Source: an uncultured Eisenbergiella sp.
GTDB taxonomy: Bacteria; Bacillota; Clostridia; Lachnospirales; Lachnospiraceae
Direction of reading: 5' to 3'
DNA: 8,653 nucleotides
Assembly (NCBI GenBank): GCA_948960675.1
Contig: CARDPF010000128.1
Span: 1-8,653 of the forward strand
The notes under the pieces: generated by a model
What the model saw: the letters and a program-made list of their open reading frames with translations, nothing else
Database searches by the model: none
What the model was told of the DNA's origin: nothing
Shown here: positions 5,652 to 8,653 of the stretch, in pieces
Numbering within the stretch: position 1 is the first letter of the stretch
How the letters are laid out: the number at the start of each line of letters is the position of its first letter
Position numbers and translations under genes: made by a program

Positions 5652-7799
5652 CTACCTACGGAACCAGAAATTTTTTTTCACCTTCTGCCGCTCCAGCATC
5701 GGTTCCGCCTCACTGACATGCTGCAACACCATGGCGGAAGTTTTCGGCATGGTCACACGGATTTTTCCTGCCTCCACCGGATACCGCTCCCCATCTGTGT
5801 AAAACCCCTTTTCCCCAGTGAAAATCAGACACCTCATCTCGGACGCAAAGGGAATGCCCAATTCCCAGACCGATATCTCACGGGTAATTTCGTGGTCGTT
5901 ATTGTTGAGCAGTATCACGGAATGATTGCTTGCGGTAAAACGCCCGTAAGCGATAAAATTGTAATCGGAGACAAGCCATTTGAGCGATCCCCGCTTAAAC
6001 TCCGGATGCTTTTTGTGCATGGCAATCACCTCGCGGTGAAACGCAATCAGTTTATGGTCTTCCCTGCCCCAGGGATAGGTTCTGCGGTTATCCGGATCCG
6101 TAAACCCGCACACCCCTGCCTCGTCCCCGTAATAAACCGTGGGCGCACCCGGCCAGGTCATCTGCAAAACCACCGCTTCCCGGAAAACCGCCTTGTTTAC
6201 ATCCTCATCCGCCGCCTTGGAGCCCAAGCTGTTCATCCGCCCCACCTTGTGGTTGGTCCTGGTCAGGAAACGGGAATGGTCATGGTTGGACAACTCGTTC
6301 ATGGAGGTGAGGGCGGAGGGCATCGCAAACGCCGCACCAAAATACTGCATCATATTGACAAAGCTATCAGCGTTGCCAAACAAATCCTCCCGGCGGTCGT
6401 CGCTGTGCTTTTCCATCCCGGTCAAAAACCAGGTGACCGGCTCCATGAAGGCATCGTAATTCATGACGGTATCCCACTGGTCTCCCTGCAGCCAGCCGGA
6501 AGGATCCCCGTAGTGCTCCGCCAAAATAATCGCATTGGGATTGGCGTCCTTGACCGCTTCCCTGAATTTTCTCCAAAAAGCATGGTTATATTCCGCGGAA
6601 TGTCCCAGATCCGCCGCCACGTCGATACGCCAGCCGTCCGCATGGTAAGGCGCGGAAACCCATTTCCTGCCGATGCGCAATATATATGCTTCCAATTCCC
6701 TGGACTGCTCATAATTGAGCTTGGGCAGGGTGTCATGTCCCCACCAGCCGTCATAAGTGGCATTGAAGGGAAAACGGTTTTGGTCATGGAAGCGGAAAAA
6801 ATCGTGATACGGACTATCCTCCGATAAATAAGCCCCTTTTTCATAGCCTGCGGCATTCTCATAAATCCGCTCCCGGTCCATCCATTTGTTGAAGGAGCCG
6901 CAATGATTGAACACCCCGTCCAAAATCACGCGGATTCCCCGGCGGTGCGCCTCCTTGACCACCTGAATAAACAGTTCGTCGCTTGCCTGCAGGTTCTGCG
7001 CATCCGTCGTGCGTACAATATACCGCTCCGCATGGGTATTGTCCGACTCCCAGTCCTCCAAAAGCCTGCCCTCGTCCCGGACAAGCTTTCCGTAATGCGG
7101 GTCGATATGGTCATAGTCCTGGATATCGTATTTATGGTTGGAAGGGGAAACAAACAGCGGGTTGAAATAAATGACCTCCACGCCCAGCTGTTCCAGATAA
7201 TCCATTTTGTCCAAAACCCCCTGCAGGTCTCCCCCATAGAAATTGTGTACGTCCATTTCTTCCGGATATTGGTTCCAGTCCTCCACCCGCCTGCTTTTTT
7301 TCCCGATATAATGGTATTCGTTGGTAAGCACATCGTTATCCGGATCCCCGTTGCAAAAACGGTCCACATAAATCTGGTACATCACGGCCCCTTTGGCCCA
7401 GTCCGGCGTCTCAAACCCCGGAATAATTACAAAATTGTAATGCTCATCCGGACGTTTCGTCACACCCCGAAAGTCATAGTAGCATACAATTGCCCCTGCC
7501 TGTACTTCAAAATAATACGTGATTTTTTCGTCATCCAGCTGCAGCCGCACCTCATAATAATCAAACTGCGCGTTGGAAGCCACCTTGAACATCAGATACC
7601 TCTGTCCTTTGCAGATCAGAAATACCCTGTCAACATTGTTGCGTTTGGACCGAAACCGGATCTTCACCCTCGTATAGGGCGCCGGTTCCGCCGGGGTCAC
7701 ATAATTCTCTGTCGTATCGCTGTACAGCGCCCTCCTGCTAAAAACGGGGCGCATCTCCGCCACATACTGCTGATCCTTTAACAAGCTGCCATAATCCAT
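5652..7799 (-). CDS. GH13 alpha-glucan hydrolase (neopullulanase/cyclomaltodextrinase type)
   Basis: 715 residues. The N-terminal part (about 1-130) is beta-rich and looks like the Ig-like starch-binding domain that precedes cyclomaltodextrinases and neopullulanases. The (beta/alpha)8 domain begins at WAKGAVMYQIYVDRFCNGD (134-152). All four GH13 signature regions are intact: region I DGVFNH (294-299), region II DGWRIDVAAD (388-397) with nucleophile Asp393 and Arg391, region III ILAEHYG (425-431) with acid/base Glu428, and region IV SNHDHSRF (504-511) with Asp507. A small beta-domain follows (about 600-695), then a basic tail. About 30-40 extra residues lie at 238-277, before region I. There is no signal peptide or anchor, so it should act in the cytosol on imported maltodextrins or cyclodextrins. 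The ATG at 7799 has AAGGAG at 7812-7817, 12 nt away. It follows the TPR-like gene by 55 bp and may share its transcript. The exact specificity cannot be read from sequence. Confidence 0.92.
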   Translation of the reverse strand: MDYGSLLKDQQYVAEMRPVFSRRALYSDTTENYVTPAEPAPYTRVKIRFRSKRNNVDRVFLICKGQRYLMFKVASNAQFDYYEVRLQLDDEKITYYFEVQAGAIVCYYDFRGVTKRPDEHYNFVIIPGFETPDWAKGAVMYQIYVDRFCNGDPDNDVLTNEYHYIGKKSRRVEDWNQYPEEMDVHNFYGGDLQGVLDKMDYLEQLGVEVIYFNPLFVSPSNHKYDIQDYDHIDPHYGKLVRDEGRLLEDWESDNTHAERYIVRTTDAQNLQASDELFIQVVKEAHRRGIRVILDGVFNHCGSFNKWMDRERIYENAAGYEKGAYLSEDSPYHDFFRFHDQNRFPFNATYDGWWGHDTLPKLNYEQSRELEAYILRIGRKWVSAPYHADGWRIDVAADLGHSAEYNHAFWRKFREAVKDANPNAIILAEHYGDPSGWLQGDQWDTVMNYDAFMEPVTWFLTGMEKHSDDRREDLFGNADSFVNMMQYFGAAFAMPSALTSMNELSNHDHSRFLTRTNHKVGRMNSLGSKAADEDVNKAVFREAVVLQMTWPGAPTVYYGDEAGVCGFTDPDNRRTYPWGREDHKLIAFHREVIAMHKKHPEFKRGSLKWLVSDYNFIAYGRFTASNHSVILLNNNDHEITREISVWELGIPFASEMRCLIFTGEKGFYTDGERYPVEAGKIRVTMPKTSAMVLQHVSEAEPMLERQKVKKNFWFRR

Positions 7800-7854
7800 C
7801 CTGTCTCAACACTCCTTCTGTCCTGACTTGCTCGTTTTATAACCATCACCGTTT

Positions 7855-8653
7855 TCATCTGTTTAACGCCAAAATCTCACGCCTGGCGTCTGGATTTCCC
7901 CTGACTGCGCAATCCAGCGCATTCCCAAACGCCTGCCGGGCAGCCTCCCGGTCTTTACATGCCAGCGCAAGATATCCTTTCACTTCCCACATTTCCGTAC
8001 ATCCGCTTCTGCTGCAATAGCGGCACCAGCCGCTGTTCTCCATCCGCGCTACGTACAGGCGCGCCCTCTCCATATCGCCGCCAAAAAAGTACACCCCAAA
8101 CAATTGATAGCAATGGCTGCGCTCCAGCCCGCAGGCCCCCGCATACAACTCCTCCGCCGTCCGTCCCAGTTCCCTGCAATCCTTATACTCCTTCTCCAGA
8201 CTTTGGGCAAAAAGTGCACGGTACGGTGCGGTCTCCTGCGTCCGCCCAAGCTTCCAAAGACACTTCATAATATTGGTCAGACCGGTCCTGTATTCTTCCG
8301 CATCTACGTCATCCCCCTGGGCGTTAAGCTGCTCCAAGGCCTTTTGGAAAAATCCCAGCGCGTTTTGTGCATCATCCAAATAGTTCAGGTACGTATACCC
8401 CAGCGCACTATACGCACGGCGCTTTCCCTCACAATGCATGGCCGGTCCCACAGCGCCCTCCCGATCCAAAAGCATGGCCGCCTGCCCGGCTTTTTCCTGC
8501 AGGTCCTGCCTGGAGGCAGTCTCCTCATAATAATCCAACAGATCCTCCAGGCGTTCCCCCTCCAGTTCCCAGGAATCACAGGCATAGTCCGTCAAATCTG
8601 TGCTCCCGTAATGTGCGCGGATGATTTCCACCGCATCCCCATACCGTCCGGTC
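7855..8653 (-). CDS. TPR-like repeat protein with Cys cluster (N-terminus outside the window)
   Basis: The frame ends at TGA 7857-7855 and stays open to the window edge. A GTG at 8631 could be taken as a start, but the codons before it (TGRYGDA, running into VEIIRAHYG) look like a continuing helical repeat, so the gene is probably partial. At least 258 residues are seen. The content is helical, with TPR-like pairs such as AYSALGYTYLNYLDDAQNAL, HCYQLFGVYFFGGDMERARL and VKGYLALACKDREAARQAF. Between the last two lies CRYCSRSGC, a C-x2-C-x4-C cluster that might bind metal; I infer this from spacing only. No signal peptide or membrane segment is visible in the part seen. Such TPR proteins of clostridia are mostly uncharacterised scaffolds or regulators. 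It is 55 bp upstream of the GH13 gene, on the same strand, possibly in one operon. No specific function is claimed. Confidence 0.7.
   Translation of the reverse strand, partial: TGRYGDAVEIIRAHYGSTDLTDYACDSWELEGERLEDLLDYYEETASRQDLQEKAGQAAMLLDREGAVGPAMHCEGKRRAYSALGYTYLNYLDDAQNALGFFQKALEQLNAQGDDVDAEEYRTGLTNIMKCLWKLGRTQETAPYRALFAQSLEKEYKDCRELGRTAEELYAGACGLERSHCYQLFGVYFFGGDMERARLYVARMENSGWCRYCSRSGCTEMWEVKGYLALACKDREAARQAFGNALDCAVRGNPDARREILALNR

Noticed and set aside
5526..6827. A 433-codon open frame on the plus strand
   Set aside because: It is antisense to the GH13 gene, whose four catalytic regions are intact, and its translation is rich in Pro, His and Arg with no family motif: a shadow frame.

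Overview
The window most likely comes from a Gram-positive anaerobe of the Clostridia, probably a Lachnospiraceae-type gut bacterium. I infer this from the protein families, the strong AGGAGG-type ribosome binding sites, the moderate GC content and the way operons are packed on one strand. No marker gene fixes the taxon. Nearly everything lies on the minus strand; only the fragment at the left edge is on the plus strand.

Left part (1-2962): the C-terminal end of a serine hydrolase of the beta-lactamase/PBP-like superfamily runs rightward and collides tail to tail with a minus-strand operon. Read in its own direction, that operon is an ABC-transporter ATPase (2962-2051), its six-helix permease (2058-1252, overlapping the ATPase by 8 bp) and a membrane histidine kinase (1247-294, 4 bp after the permease). 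Together these look like a peptide/antibiotic sensing and export module.

Middle (2963-4148): the OmpR-type response regulator expected to partner the kinase lies upstream of the ATPase but is broken. About 56 nt are missing from the receiver domain, so the reading frame shifts after the first acidic residues. Between the regulator and the ATPase sits a striking inverted repeat of about 250 bp (3180-3429) with a perfect 52-bp outer stem and imperfect inner arms. It looks like an inserted palindromic or MITE-like element that has separated the regulator from the transporter and kinase. A candidate promoter for the transporter genes lies just downstream of it.

Right part (4149-8653): an FAD-dependent oxidoreductase with a complete C-terminal Rieske [2Fe-2S] domain (4149-5471) has a 5' leader of about 150 nt containing several overlapping inverted repeats. 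Upstream of it is a GH13 alpha-glucan hydrolase of the neopullulanase/cyclomaltodextrinase kind (5652-7799). At the right edge is a TPR-like protein with a Cys cluster, whose N-terminus lies outside the window (7855-8653). These three are co-directional, but the sequence does not show a shared function.

I do not see a clearly new multi-gene system. The most unusual structures are the 250-bp hairpin element and the broken regulator beside it, followed by the kinase reading into the antisense of the neighbouring hydrolase gene and the structured leader of the oxidoreductase.
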